DNA of 12,740 bases from NCBI GenBank assembly GCA_934167735.1, contig CAKPLV010000010.1, positions 1 to 12,740 of the forward strand, read 5' to 3'. Position 1 is the stretch's first letter. Every line of letters begins with the position of its first letter. A model generated the notes under the pieces. It saw only the letters and a list, made by a program, of their open reading frames with translations. It did no database searches and was not told the origin of the DNA. This stretch comes from an uncultured Clostridia bacterium. GTDB taxonomy: Bacteria > Bacillota > Clostridia > TANB77 > CAG-508. Shown here one piece after another: positions 1 to 7,010 of this stretch. Both the position numbers and the translations under genes were made by a program.

Positions 1-54
1 TTCTACTTTTTTTCTCCATTCTTCTTGAAGCTTTTTTGTGTTAAATATTTTCAT
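1..54 (-). CDS. N-terminal fragment of an unrecognised protein, cut by the left edge
   Basis: Eighteen codons are visible, beginning M-K-I-F-N-T-K-K-L-Q-E-E-W and continuing in frame off the left edge. The ATG at 54-52 is chosen over an in-frame ATG at 63-61 because a GAGG ribosome binding site at 67-64 lies nine bases upstream of the first and directly abuts the second. The gene sits behind its own sigma-A-type promoter and a structured leader and is separated from upstream secA by a terminator, so it is probably transcribed independently. prfB often follows secA in Firmicutes, but this N-terminus does not look like release factor 2. I cannot assign a function from 18 residues. Confidence 0.7.
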   Translation of the reverse strand, partial: MKIFNTKKLQEEWRKKVE

Positions 55-63
55 TTTTATCAT

Positions 64-179
64 CCTCTTTTATTTTTTAACCTAGTTATATTAACTTTTT
101 TATAAATAACAAAAATGCCTAGGTAGCAGCGTACTTAACATATGCTTAGCTTTTTGCTACCCTCCCTAGGTCTTACTCT
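64..179 (-). ncRNA. Structured leader or small RNA with terminator-like hairpin
   Basis: On the minus strand the transcript would read CCTA (170-167), a purine bulge GGGAG (166-162), GGTAGC (161-156), a 28-base inner segment, then GCTACC (127-122) and TAGG (121-118). The two helices of 6 and 4 base pairs stack around the bulge. Immediately 3' is CA and a T-rich run, TTTTTGTTATTT (115-104), so the hairpin could terminate transcription. A third TAGG at 84-81 could pair with the same 5' CCTA and compete with the hairpin, a layout seen in attenuators. It matches no riboswitch or T-box consensus that I recognise. It may instead be a free small RNA of about 75 bases. Confidence 0.45.
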
Positions 180-185
180 ATAAAT

Positions 186-214
186 ATTTTAGCATACAAT
201 AAAATGTGTGTCAA
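186..214 (-). promoter_or_regulatory. Sigma-A promoter for the leader RNA and left-edge gene
   Basis: Reading the minus strand, a perfect -35 TTGACA (214-209) is followed by a 17-base spacer and a -10 TAAAAT (191-186). The predicted start is near 179-180, giving a leader of about 125 bases before the ATG at 54. It lies just downstream of the secA terminator, so it begins a new transcription unit. Confidence 0.75.
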
Positions 215-245
215 ATATTTTATTAACACTCAAATACAAACAATA

Positions 246-270
246 ACTCTGCCAGCAATGCTAGCAGAGT
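246..270 (-). terminator. secA terminator
   Basis: An 11-base-pair stem (270-260 with 256-246, one G-U pair) closes a three-base loop eight bases after the secA stop codon. It is followed on the minus strand by a moderately T-rich stretch, TATTGTTTGTATTT. It separates secA from the promoter that follows. Confidence 0.75.
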
Positions 271-277
271 CTTTGTT

Positions 278-3031
278 TTATGCGTTTTTTCCGCAACAAT
301 TCTTATATTTTTTTCCTGAACCGCAAGGACATGGATCATTACGTCCAACTTTTGGTCCGTCATTTACAACTGTTTTATTTTCTTCTGATTTAATTTGTTC
401 TCCATTATCTAAACTGTTGATTGCTTGTAATGCTGCTCCTGTGATTTTTGCAACTTCTTCTCTCTTAACCTCTTCTTGTTTACGGATATTCATCAATAAT
501 TTTACAACATCATATTGAATGTCATAAATCATTGCATCATACATATCTCCACCTTCAATTCTATATTTTACAACAGGATCTTCTTGTCCATATGCACGTA
601 ATCCAATTCCGTTTTTTAATTCATCCATTGCATCTATGTGATCCATCCATTTTTGATCAACGATTTTTAACATTACAACTCTTTCAAGTTCTCTAAGTTC
701 ATCTGCACCGATTTCGGTTTCTTTTGCTTCATATTTATTTACAGCTTCTTCTTGTAATTTTTCAACAATTGCTTCTAAATCTTTTGAATGTTCTTTAATA
801 AAATCAAACATATCTATTCCAAAAATACTTTTTATTTCTGTATCTAAAGATTCAATATTTATGTCTTCTTCACTTCCGAAGTAATTTGAAACAACTGTAC
901 TTGCAAGTGACCTTATCATATTTGTTATACTGTTTTTCAAGTTTTCTCCATTAAGAACTTGTCTTCTTTGAGCATATATTGTCTCTCTTTGAGTATTCAT
1001 AACATCATCATATTTTAATACATTTTTTCTTATACTGAAGTTTCTACCTTCAACCTTCTTTTGAGCAGATTCTACAGCATTGCTTATTAATTTATTTTCA
1101 ATTGGTATGTTTTCATCCATTCCCATTGTGTTATATACTTTTGTAATCATGTCTCCACCAAATATCTTCATAAGATCATCATCTAATCCTATATAGAATT
1201 TTGATTCTCCCGGGTCTCCTTGACGACCACTACGTCCACGTAACTGATTATCAATTCTTCTTGATTCATGTCTTTCTGTACCAATTATTTTTAATCCACC
1301 AGCTGCAATTACTTTTTCTTTTTCTTCTTTTATTTCTTTGTCATATTTTTCTTCTAATTTTTTGAATGTTTCTCTTGCTCTTAATATTTCTTGATCATCT
1401 GTCTCATAGTATGTGTTTGATTCTTCTATAAGATTTTCTGGCACTTTATTTTTCTTCATTTCTTGTTTTGCAAGATATTCACTATTTCCTCCAAGCATAA
1501 TATCTGTACCACGACCTGCCATGTTTGTTGCAATTGTAACTGCTCCAAATTTACCTGCTTGTGCAATTATTTCAGCTTCTTTTTCATGGAATTTAGCATT
1601 TAATACTTCATGTTTTATTCCTTCTCTTTTTAAGATTCTACTTAATTTTTCTGATTTTTCAATTGAAACTGTACCAACTAATACTGGTTGTCCTTTTGCA
1701 TGACTTTCTTTTATGCTTTGTACTATTGCATTGAATTTTGCATTTTCATTTTTGTATATTACATCATTTTGATCTAATCTGATCATTGGTTTGTTTGTAG
1801 GTATTGAAACAACATCTAAGTTATATATTTCTTCGAATTCTTCTTCCTCTGTCATTGCAGTACCTGTCATTCCAGATAGTTTATCATACATTCTGAAATA
1901 GTTTTGGAATGTAATTGTTGCTAAAGTTTTTGATTCATCAGCAATTTTTACTCCTTCTTTTGCTTCTATAGCTTGATGTAAACCATTATTGTATCTTCTT
2001 CCATACATTATACGACCTGTAAATTCGTCAACAATTAATACTTCTCCATCTTTTACTATATAGTCTATATCTTTTTTCATTATTCCATGTGCTCTTAATG
2101 CTTGATTTACATGATGTACTAATGTTGAGTTTTCTATATCATTGAAGTTTTCAAGTCTAAATGTTTCTTCTGCTTTTTTTATTCCTTTTTGAGTAAGTGT
2201 TGCAGATTTTGCTTTTAAGTCTACTATATAATCATATTTTTCGTTATCTTCTGCTTGTTCTTCATCTTTAACATCTTCTTCTATTATGATTTTTGGTGTT
2301 AATCTTTTTACAAAGTCATTTGCTTTTTTGTATAAGTCTGATGATTGATTTGACCTTCCTGATATTATAAGTGGTGTTCTTGCTTCATCTATTAATATAC
2401 TATCAATCTCATCAACGATTGCATAATTTAGACCTCTTTGTACTAATTGTTCTTTGTAGATTACCATATTATCTCTTAAGTAATCAAATCCAAATTCGTT
2501 GTTTGTACCATATGTAATATCACATGCATATGCTTTTTTCTTTTCTTCTGGATTCATTCCTGAAATTGCTAGTCCAACAGATAGTCCTAAAAATTTATAT
2601 AATTTCCCCATCCATTCACTATCTCTTTTTGCAAGGTAATCATTTACTGTTATTACATGAACACCTTTACCTGTTAAAGCATTTAAATATACTGGTAATG
2701 TGGCAACTAATGTTTTTCCTTCTCCTGTTTTCATTTCAGCAATTCTTCCTTGATGTAATACAATTCCACCTATTAATTGTACATTAAAGTGTCTCATTCC
2801 TAATACTCTTTTTGAAGCTTCTCTAACAACTGCAAATGCTTCTGGTAAAATATCATCAAGTGTTTTTCCTTCTTCTAATTCTTTTTTAAATATATTTGTT
2901 TTATTTTTTAATTCTTCATCTGATAATTTTGATATTGTATCTTCTAATGCATTTATTTGATCAACTATTGGTTTTATTCTATTAACTTCTTTTTCACTAT
3001 AGCTTTTAAATATCTTACTGAATATTCCCAT
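278..3031 (-). CDS. secA: Protein translocase ATPase SecA
   Basis: SecA is the motor ATPase that drives unfolded preproteins through the SecYEG channel at the cytoplasmic face of the membrane. The 917-residue protein is complete. Walker A MKTGEGKT is at residues 100-107 and Walker B DEID at 207-210, followed by the family signature IDEARTPL. Further on are GMTGTA, the second nucleotide-binding-domain motif MAGRGTDI, and the arginine-rich GERHESRR-type region with QLRGRSGRQGDPG. The C-terminus carries the SEC-C zinc motif with cysteines 901, 903, 912 and 913, which in the family binds zinc and contacts SecB or ribosomes. The protein is longer than the B. subtilis form, partly through a charged insertion in the second nucleotide-binding domain. 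The ribosome binding site AGAAGGG (3050-3044) lies 12 bases upstream of the ATG. The gene is monocistronic, with its own promoter and terminator. Confidence 0.98.
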   Translation of the reverse strand: MGIFSKIFKSYSEKEVNRIKPIVDQINALEDTISKLSDEELKNKTNIFKKELEEGKTLDDILPEAFAVVREASKRVLGMRHFNVQLIGGIVLHQGRIAEMKTGEGKTLVATLPVYLNALTGKGVHVITVNDYLAKRDSEWMGKLYKFLGLSVGLAISGMNPEEKKKAYACDITYGTNNEFGFDYLRDNMVIYKEQLVQRGLNYAIVDEIDSILIDEARTPLIISGRSNQSSDLYKKANDFVKRLTPKIIIEEDVKDEEQAEDNEKYDYIVDLKAKSATLTQKGIKKAEETFRLENFNDIENSTLVHHVNQALRAHGIMKKDIDYIVKDGEVLIVDEFTGRIMYGRRYNNGLHQAIEAKEGVKIADESKTLATITFQNYFRMYDKLSGMTGTAMTEEEEFEEIYNLDVVSIPTNKPMIRLDQNDVIYKNENAKFNAIVQSIKESHAKGQPVLVGTVSIEKSEKLSRILKREGIKHEVLNAKFHEKEAEIIAQAGKFGAVTIATNMAGRGTDIMLGGNSEYLAKQEMKKNKVPENLIEESNTYYETDDQEILRARETFKKLEEKYDKEIKEEKEKVIAAGGLKIIGTERHESRRIDNQLRGRSGRQGDPGESKFYIGLDDDLMKIFGGDMITKVYNTMGMDENIPIENKLISNAVESAQKKVEGRNFSIRKNVLKYDDVMNTQRETIYAQRRQVLNGENLKNSITNMIRSLASTVVSNYFGSEEDINIESLDTEIKSIFGIDMFDFIKEHSKDLEAIVEKLQEEAVNKYEAKETEIGADELRELERVVMLKIVDQKWMDHIDAMDELKNGIGLRAYGQEDPVVKYRIEGGDMYDAMIYDIQYDVVKLLMNIRKQEEVKREEVAKITGAALQAINSLDNGEQIKSEENKTVVNDGPKVGRNDPCPCGSGKKYKNCCGKNA

Positions 3032-3070
3032 TTTTTCTCATTTCCCTTCTTATATTTTTTGACTTGTTAT

Positions 3071-3099
3071 AATATATCACGAATATATTGATTTTTCAA
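3071..3099 (-). promoter_or_regulatory. Sigma-A promoter of secA
   Basis: On the minus strand, -35 TTGAAA (3099-3094), a 17-base spacer and -10 TATATT (3076-3071). It lies about 40 bases upstream of the secA start and after the terminator of the preceding gene. Confidence 0.7.
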
Positions 3100-3140
3100 G
3101 TATTTTATTTAAATTAATAGATTTACAATTCACATAAGAA

Positions 3141-3165
3141 AAGGACAGGAAAAATTCCTGTCCTT
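3141..3165 (-). terminator. Terminator of the beta-CASP nuclease gene
   Basis: A perfect 11-base-pair stem (AAGGACAGGAA on the plus strand at 3141-3151 with 3155-3165) closes a three-base loop, 24 bases past the stop codon. On the minus strand it runs into TTTTCTTAT. The plus strand is also T-rich after the stem, so it could work in both directions. Confidence 0.85.
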
Positions 3166-3189
3166 GTTTTGATTTTTTTAAGATTTGGC

Positions 3190-4641
3190 TTAAAGAATTG
3201 ATTCAAAATTTGTAGGCAAGAGATCTGAAATTCCATCAGACTGAATTCTGAATGCTACTTCAGGCATTGCAATTTCAATCTGATCTTCTGGAATGCTCAG
3301 GTTCTCTAAAAGGTATTCTCTAAACTTCACTTTAGTTTCCTCATCACCATGATTAATTATTATTGATCTTGTGTTTGGAAAACACTTAATCAAGTTGAGT
3401 AATTTGTTTCGTGGTGCATGACCAGACATCTCTGCAGTTTTTAAGACATCACATCTTTTAACCTGTTCTCTGCCATTGTAAGAAACTTTTTCTCCAATTG
3501 GAGTGTTCAGTAACTGATAACCTTTAGAATCCGGAGAGCAATATCCAAGTAGATGAATTAGTACATCATCTCTTGACAAGAAAGAATCAATATACTTCTG
3601 GATAGGTCCATATGATCCCATTCCACCAGGTGATATGATAATCTTAGGCTGAAGATTATCAATGATATCTTTCCTGTAAGTCAACCGTTCACTTGTTCTA
3701 GGAACGAAATTAGTTCCTCTTGGAACAAAGTCTTTCATCAGTTTCTTTATTCCAATGTCGTTGTACATATAAATCCGTGTGAACTCTTGTGAAGATCCAC
3801 CATCAGCATATATCGGAGTTGATTCAGGAATAATACCCTTTTTCTTCCACATTTTAATGTCGAACAAAATCTCCTGATATCTTCCCTGTGCAAATGCTGG
3901 GTATACAACAGTTTTTCCGTCCTTAAGTGCCTGTACTGTGTTTCTCTCCAAACACTTTTCAAACATAGGATTTGTAGAATCTACATCTCCATATGTTGAT
4001 TCACAGAACATTGCAGAGATGTTTAATTCTCTTGCCTGTTTTGGTGGCATCTCTACATTGAAAAAGATATTACTGTCTTTGTAATCTCCTGTATAAAGCA
4101 GGGTAATATCTTCTTCTCCTGGACAAGTAATTACTACAAGTGTAATTACTGCTCCTACCAGATGACCATTAGAATAGAAAACAATTCTAATGTTTTTATC
4201 AGGTTTTAAGATTCTCTTTGTAGCACACCCTACAACCAAGTCAAGTGTTTTCTCGACTTCATTCTGTGAACACAATGGTTCTTTTGTGAATGGTTCTGCA
4301 ATTTTACAGCTGTCATATAATGAAACTTCCATTAATTTAGCTGTTGCATGATGTGTAAAAATCGGACCACTAAATCCCTGCCTTACAACTACTGGTAACA
4401 ATCCCTGATGATCATGATGACCATGTGTGAGGATTATAAAGTTAATCTTACCAGCATTGAAAGGAAAGAAACTGTTATAAAAGCCATTGTTATCTTTTCC
4501 CTGTGCTGCTCCAGCATCAACGAGGAAGCGTACATTTCTTCCATCTGGCCAGTGTACAGAATTTAAAATACTCGAGCCTGATACTGCTTTGTGCCGAAGA
4601 TACGAATCAACATAAAATTTTTTATTTTTGCCAATCTTCAT
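3190..4641 (-). CDS. Beta-CASP metallo-beta-lactamase-fold nuclease (YSH1/CPSF73-like)
   Basis: This 483-residue protein has the full set of metal and catalytic motifs of RNA-processing MBL/beta-CASP hydrolases: HxHxDH at residues 73-78, His160 in GHLVGA, Asp186 in YTGD, motif A Glu214 in CESTYGD, motif B His408 in SGHA and motif C His431 in NHGDEE. Enzymes of this class cleave or trim RNA with two zinc ions, so an active endo- or exoribonuclease is inferred. No RNase J C-terminal domain or KH domain is visible. The ATG is supported by AAGGAG (4654-4649) seven bases upstream. The gene is bounded by terminators or gaps and looks monocistronic. Its base composition is higher than that of its neighbours (sampled lines 32-40 percent GC against 25-28 percent in secA) and it uses codons such as CGG, TCG and CTC that are rare around it, suggesting acquisition by transfer. 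The exact substrate is unknown. Confidence 0.9.
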   Translation of the reverse strand: MKIGKNKKFYVDSYLRHKAVSGSSILNSVHWPDGRNVRFLVDAGAAQGKDNNGFYNSFFPFNAGKINFIILTHGHHDHQGLLPVVVRQGFSGPIFTHHATAKLMEVSLYDSCKIAEPFTKEPLCSQNEVEKTLDLVVGCATKRILKPDKNIRIVFYSNGHLVGAVITLVVITCPGEEDITLLYTGDYKDSNIFFNVEMPPKQARELNISAMFCESTYGDVDSTNPMFEKCLERNTVQALKDGKTVVYPAFAQGRYQEILFDIKMWKKKGIIPESTPIYADGGSSQEFTRIYMYNDIGIKKLMKDFVPRGTNFVPRTSERLTYRKDIIDNLQPKIIISPGGMGSYGPIQKYIDSFLSRDDVLIHLLGYCSPDSKGYQLLNTPIGEKVSYNGREQVKRCDVLKTAEMSGHAPRNKLLNLIKCFPNTRSIIINHGDEETKVKFREYLLENLSIPEDQIEIAMPEVAFRIQSDGISDLLPTNFESIL

Positions 4642-4652
4642 ACGATCACTCC

Positions 4653-4677
4653 TTATATCAAAAGTTTTTCGATATAA
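4653..4677 (-). promoter_or_regulatory. Inverted repeat abutting the ribosome binding site of the beta-CASP gene
   Basis: TTATATCAAAA (4653-4663) and its reverse complement (4666-4677, with one extra base at 4670) form an 11-base-pair hairpin with a two-base loop. Its 3' arm in the mRNA runs directly into, and shares two bases with, the AAGGAG ribosome binding site. It could be an RNA element controlling translation or a DNA operator. Confidence 0.5.
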
Positions 4678-4702
4678 AATTATGTTAATAAGTTACATTT
4701 AT

Positions 4703-4723
4703 ATTATACACAGAAAATGTCAA
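4703..4723 (-). promoter_or_regulatory. Probable promoter region of the beta-CASP gene
   Basis: On the minus strand a perfect -10-like TATAAT (4708-4703) is present, about 60 bases before the ATG. A perfect TTGACA (4723-4718) lies only nine bases upstream of it, too close to act as its -35, so the actual -35 is uncertain. Confidence 0.4.
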
Positions 4724-4741
4724 AAAAACAAGACTTTTGGT

Positions 4742-5293
4742 TTAAAATGTGCCATTTGTTGGAACATATGTATTACTTGGCGGCTCAACAAACTGGATAT
4801 TTGGTGTTTCGCATTCATTCATTTCATTTATTTTTACAATTGGAATATCTTCATTATGATATTTTCCGTTTTCAATTGTTCCAATAATTTCTACCCATGT
4901 ACCATCTTGAAATTTTTGTGCATCTTTGTAATTACACAAAAATCCTACAACAACAGTCTGAGTTTTTGTATTATTTATATACATATCTCTTGCTATAACA
5001 AACTGATTTTGCTCAAAATCAAAAACTCTATAAACATATCCTATAAATTTAATTTTCATTCCTAAATATGATTCTGGTTTGTCATGAACAGCTTGTAATA
5101 TATTTGTATAATTTTCTGCTTTTATTTCAGTTATTTTTTCATTTTTAATTTTATCATTTCCAACAAACTTGCCACTTGAAAAAAATATTCTATAAATACT
5201 TATTCCAAAAACTATTAGCATAAAAATTGATAACGCAATTATAATTATTCTCAGTGCTTTCCCACCACTTATTTTTATATTATATATAAACAT
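4742..5293 (-). CDS. Membrane-anchored protein resembling the YcgQ/DUF1980 C-terminal domain
   Basis: The 183-residue protein begins with a short basic cytoplasmic segment and a single hydrophobic segment at about residues 14-38, with no signal-peptidase site evident. The soluble part, about residues 60-160, resembles the C-terminal domain of the YcgQ (DUF1980, TIGR03943) family: IKFIGYVYRV, FVIARDM, VVGFLCNY and GTWVEIIGTIENG match the pattern I know for that beta-rich, OB-like domain. YcgQ proteins normally work with a neighbouring YcgR-type permease, but none is encoded here and the multi-helix YcgQ N-terminus is missing. The ATG at 5293 has GGAGG six bases upstream. The gene follows the terminator of the upstream membrane-protein gene. 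I see no convincing promoter or terminator of its own. The function is unknown. Confidence 0.65.
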   Translation of the reverse strand: MFIYNIKISGGKALRIIIIALSIFMLIVFGISIYRIFFSSGKFVGNDKIKNEKITEIKAENYTNILQAVHDKPESYLGMKIKFIGYVYRVFDFEQNQFVIARDMYINNTKTQTVVVGFLCNYKDAQKFQDGTWVEIIGTIENGKYHNEDIPIVKINEMNECETPNIQFVEPPSNTYVPTNGTF

Positions 5294-5340
5294 CTTTCGC
5301 CTCCATATACGACTTTAATTAAGTATATGTTTCTAGATGA

Positions 5341-5364
5341 AAAAAAGAACTTTTACAAGTCCTT
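5341..5364 (-). terminator. Terminator after the YtvI-family gene
   Basis: The eight-base-pair stem AAGGACTT/AAGTTCTT (5364-5357 with 5352-5345, one G-U pair) with a four-base loop continues into a T run on the minus strand. The stop codon of the gene lies inside the hairpin. Confidence 0.85.
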
Positions 5365-6414
5365 TTCTAGTTTTATTATACTTTTAAATACTATCAGTAC
5401 TATCGGTCCTAATAACATTCCCATTACTCCTATTATTTTAAATCCTGTATACATTGCAATTAATGTAAATATAGGATGAATTCCTATTTTTCCACTAACA
5501 ATTCTTGGTTCTAACAATTGTCTTATTAAAGACATTATAATCCATAAAATAATAATTGCTATTCCTAATCTAATATCACCATTAAGTGACGATATTACAG
5601 CCCAAGGAACCATAACAGATCCAGAACCTAATATTGGTAATGCATCAACAAATCCTATTCCTAATGCAATTAATAATGGATATTGAATATTCATTCCTAT
5701 AAATTTAAAAAGATATAATCCTATAACAGATATAAAAAAAGAAACTAATATCAATATTGCTTCTGCTTTTAAATATCCTCCTAAACTTCTACTGATTTCT
5801 TTTATGTGTGTTAAAACTTTTTGAACCCATTTCTTTGGAAAGTGTTGTTCCATAAAATCTAAAATATATATTTTATCTGTACATATAAAATAAAGTGCTA
5901 ATATAGTAATAATAGTATAAATAGATATTGTTGGAATTGATGTTATTACATTAATTAAGTTAGTCAGAAAACTTGTTAGCCATGTAGATATTTTTAATAA
6001 AATTTCTCTTGAAGCATTATCCATAATATTAAGAACATTGTTTGAAAAACTAATCTTATTTATTTCTAGTTTTCCAATGATTTCTTGAACTTGTGTATAT
6101 GCTTTATCTATGTAGATATTTAATGCCTGTAATAAATTTGTAGATTCAGATATTAATGAAACTATTCCCCATGCAATCATTCCTATTAATATTGAGAAAA
6201 AAATTATAAATATTATTATCGCACTCATTTTTCTTGTTAAATTCATTTTTTTCATTAAATATCTTACAGCAGGTTCTATTATTAAAGATATTACAAATGC
6301 AATTAAAAAAGGCATATAAAAAAAAGCTAGTTTTATTCCTAAATATGTCATTAAAATTATAAGCAGTATTTTTAAAACTCTTTTTCCTATTTCGCCCAAA
6401 TATTCTAAACTCAT
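5353..6414 (-). CDS. ytvI: AI-2E-family membrane protein, YtvI-like
   Basis: This is a 353-residue polytopic membrane protein of the AI-2E transporter superfamily (PF01594). Hydrophobic segments lie at about 12-50, 62-88, 155-178, 217-237, 245-270, 282-300 and 310-345, with an amphipathic soluble stretch at 90-145. Hallmarks are DALPILGSGS at 257-266 and EPRIVSGKIGIHP at 302-314, which most resemble the sporulation integral membrane protein YtvI. YtvI is tied to sporulation in Bacillus, but its transported substrate is unknown, and AI-2 export should not be assumed. AGAGG a few bases upstream supports the ATG. The gene follows the CBS-domain gene by 55 bases with no terminator between, so the two are likely cotranscribed. 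Confidence 0.85.
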   Translation of the reverse strand: MSLEYLGEIGKRVLKILLIILMTYLGIKLAFFYMPFLIAFVISLIIEPAVRYLMKKMNLTRKMSAIIIFIIFFSILIGMIAWGIVSLISESTNLLQALNIYIDKAYTQVQEIIGKLEINKISFSNNVLNIMDNASREILLKISTWLTSFLTNLINVITSIPTISIYTIITILALYFICTDKIYILDFMEQHFPKKWVQKVLTHIKEISRSLGGYLKAEAILILVSFFISVIGLYLFKFIGMNIQYPLLIALGIGFVDALPILGSGSVMVPWAVISSLNGDIRLGIAIIILWIIMSLIRQLLEPRIVSGKIGIHPIFTLIAMYTGFKIIGVMGMLLGPIVLIVFKSIIKLEKDL

Positions 6415-6434
6415 TTTTCCTCTTTTCTATGTAT

Positions 6435-6452
6435 AGCAGCATTTCTGCTGCT
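6435..6452 (-). other. GAAA-tetraloop hairpin between the CBS and ytvI genes
   Basis: On the minus strand AGCAGCA (6452-6446), loop GAAA, TGCTGCT (6441-6435) form a seven-base-pair stem capped by a stable GNRA tetraloop. No T run follows on that strand, so it is not a typical terminator. It may protect or set the boundary of the ytvI mRNA. Confidence 0.5.
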
Positions 6453-6469
6453 TTTAGCATAATATGAAT

Positions 6470-6916
6470 TTAATAATTATTTTTTGCTTGTCCTCCACAT
6501 TCACATATTTTTTCTATTGTGTTACCTATTTCATTTTCTCCAATTTCTTTATCAAAATGTGCAAGATCTCCAATAGTTAAAATACCAACAACTTTGTCAT
6601 TATCTACTACTGGTATTCTTCTTATTTGATTTTTGGTCATTTTTGCTTCTACATCTTTCACATTATCATTTTCATTACATGTGCATACATTGCAAGTCAT
6701 AATTTCACTTGCTAAAGTATTTTTTGCCTCTTTATCACAAGCAACACCACGTAAAATAATATCTCTATCCGTAATTATACCTACTAAACAGTTTTCATCA
6801 TTACAAACTGGTACACAACCTATATGATTTTTCTCCATTATTTTTGCAACTTCATTTAATTTTGTGTCTGGAGTTACACAACAAACATCATTACACATAC
6901 AATCTTTTGCTTTCAT
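6470..6916 (-). CDS. Cysteine-rich CBS-domain pair protein
   Basis: The protein has 148 residues and two CBS domains (about 1-60 and 70-130), the unit that binds adenine nucleotides and acts as an energy or redox sensor in many proteins. Typical features are PDTKLNEVAKIMEKNHIGCVPV, the nucleotide-contacting ITDRDI, and IRRIPVVDNDKVVGILTIGDLA. There are 13 cysteines, several paired, including CMC and CC near the N-terminus, CNVCTC at the start of the second domain and CEC near the C-terminus; these sit where most CBS proteins have DIMT-type residues. Similar Cys-rich stand-alone CBS proteins occur in Clostridia. An in-frame ATG at 6970 is less likely: AAGGAG at 6928-6923 lies six bases before the ATG at 6916 and the extra 18 residues are basic and unlike the family. 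No output domain is attached, so its partner is unknown. Confidence 0.88.
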   Translation of the reverse strand: MKAKDCMCNDVCCVTPDTKLNEVAKIMEKNHIGCVPVCNDENCLVGIITDRDIILRGVACDKEAKNTLASEIMTCNVCTCNENDNVKDVEAKMTKNQIRRIPVVDNDKVVGILTIGDLAHFDKEIGENEIGNTIEKICECGGQAKNNY

Positions 6917-6969
6917 ATTAAACTCCTTTTTGTTTTTTTGAGATTTTGCTCTCATATATATTTTAGTCA

Positions 6970-7006
6970 AAAATAAAAAGATTATTCTTTTTTGAATAAT
7001 CTTTTT
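6970..7006 (-). terminator. Terminator of the kinase/ParB-like gene
   Basis: A perfect stem of about 13 base pairs (7006-6994 with 6987-6975) and a six-base loop start a few bases after the stop codon. On the minus strand it ends in a T-rich tract. A/T runs on both sides allow activity in both directions. Confidence 0.85.
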
Positions 7007-7010
7007 TTAT

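Noticed and set aside
64..179. T-box or known riboswitch in the leader
   Set aside because: The T-box core AGGGTGGNACCGCG is absent and no conserved core of c-di-GMP, preQ1, THF, ZTP or fluoride riboswitches can be seen.
204..518. Plus-strand reading frames over secA, such as 204-518 and 1413-1703
   Set aside because: They are antisense to a clear secA gene, have no ribosome binding site and their composition mirrors the other strand.
4718..4723. Perfect TTGACA as a -35 of the beta-CASP gene
   Set aside because: It is only nine bases from the TATAAT on the same strand, and no good -10 lies 16-18 bases downstream.
6146..6460. 104-residue minus-strand frame overlapping the start of ytvI
   Set aside because: It is the shifted frame of the ytvI N-terminus, rich in Asn and Phe, with no ribosome binding site.
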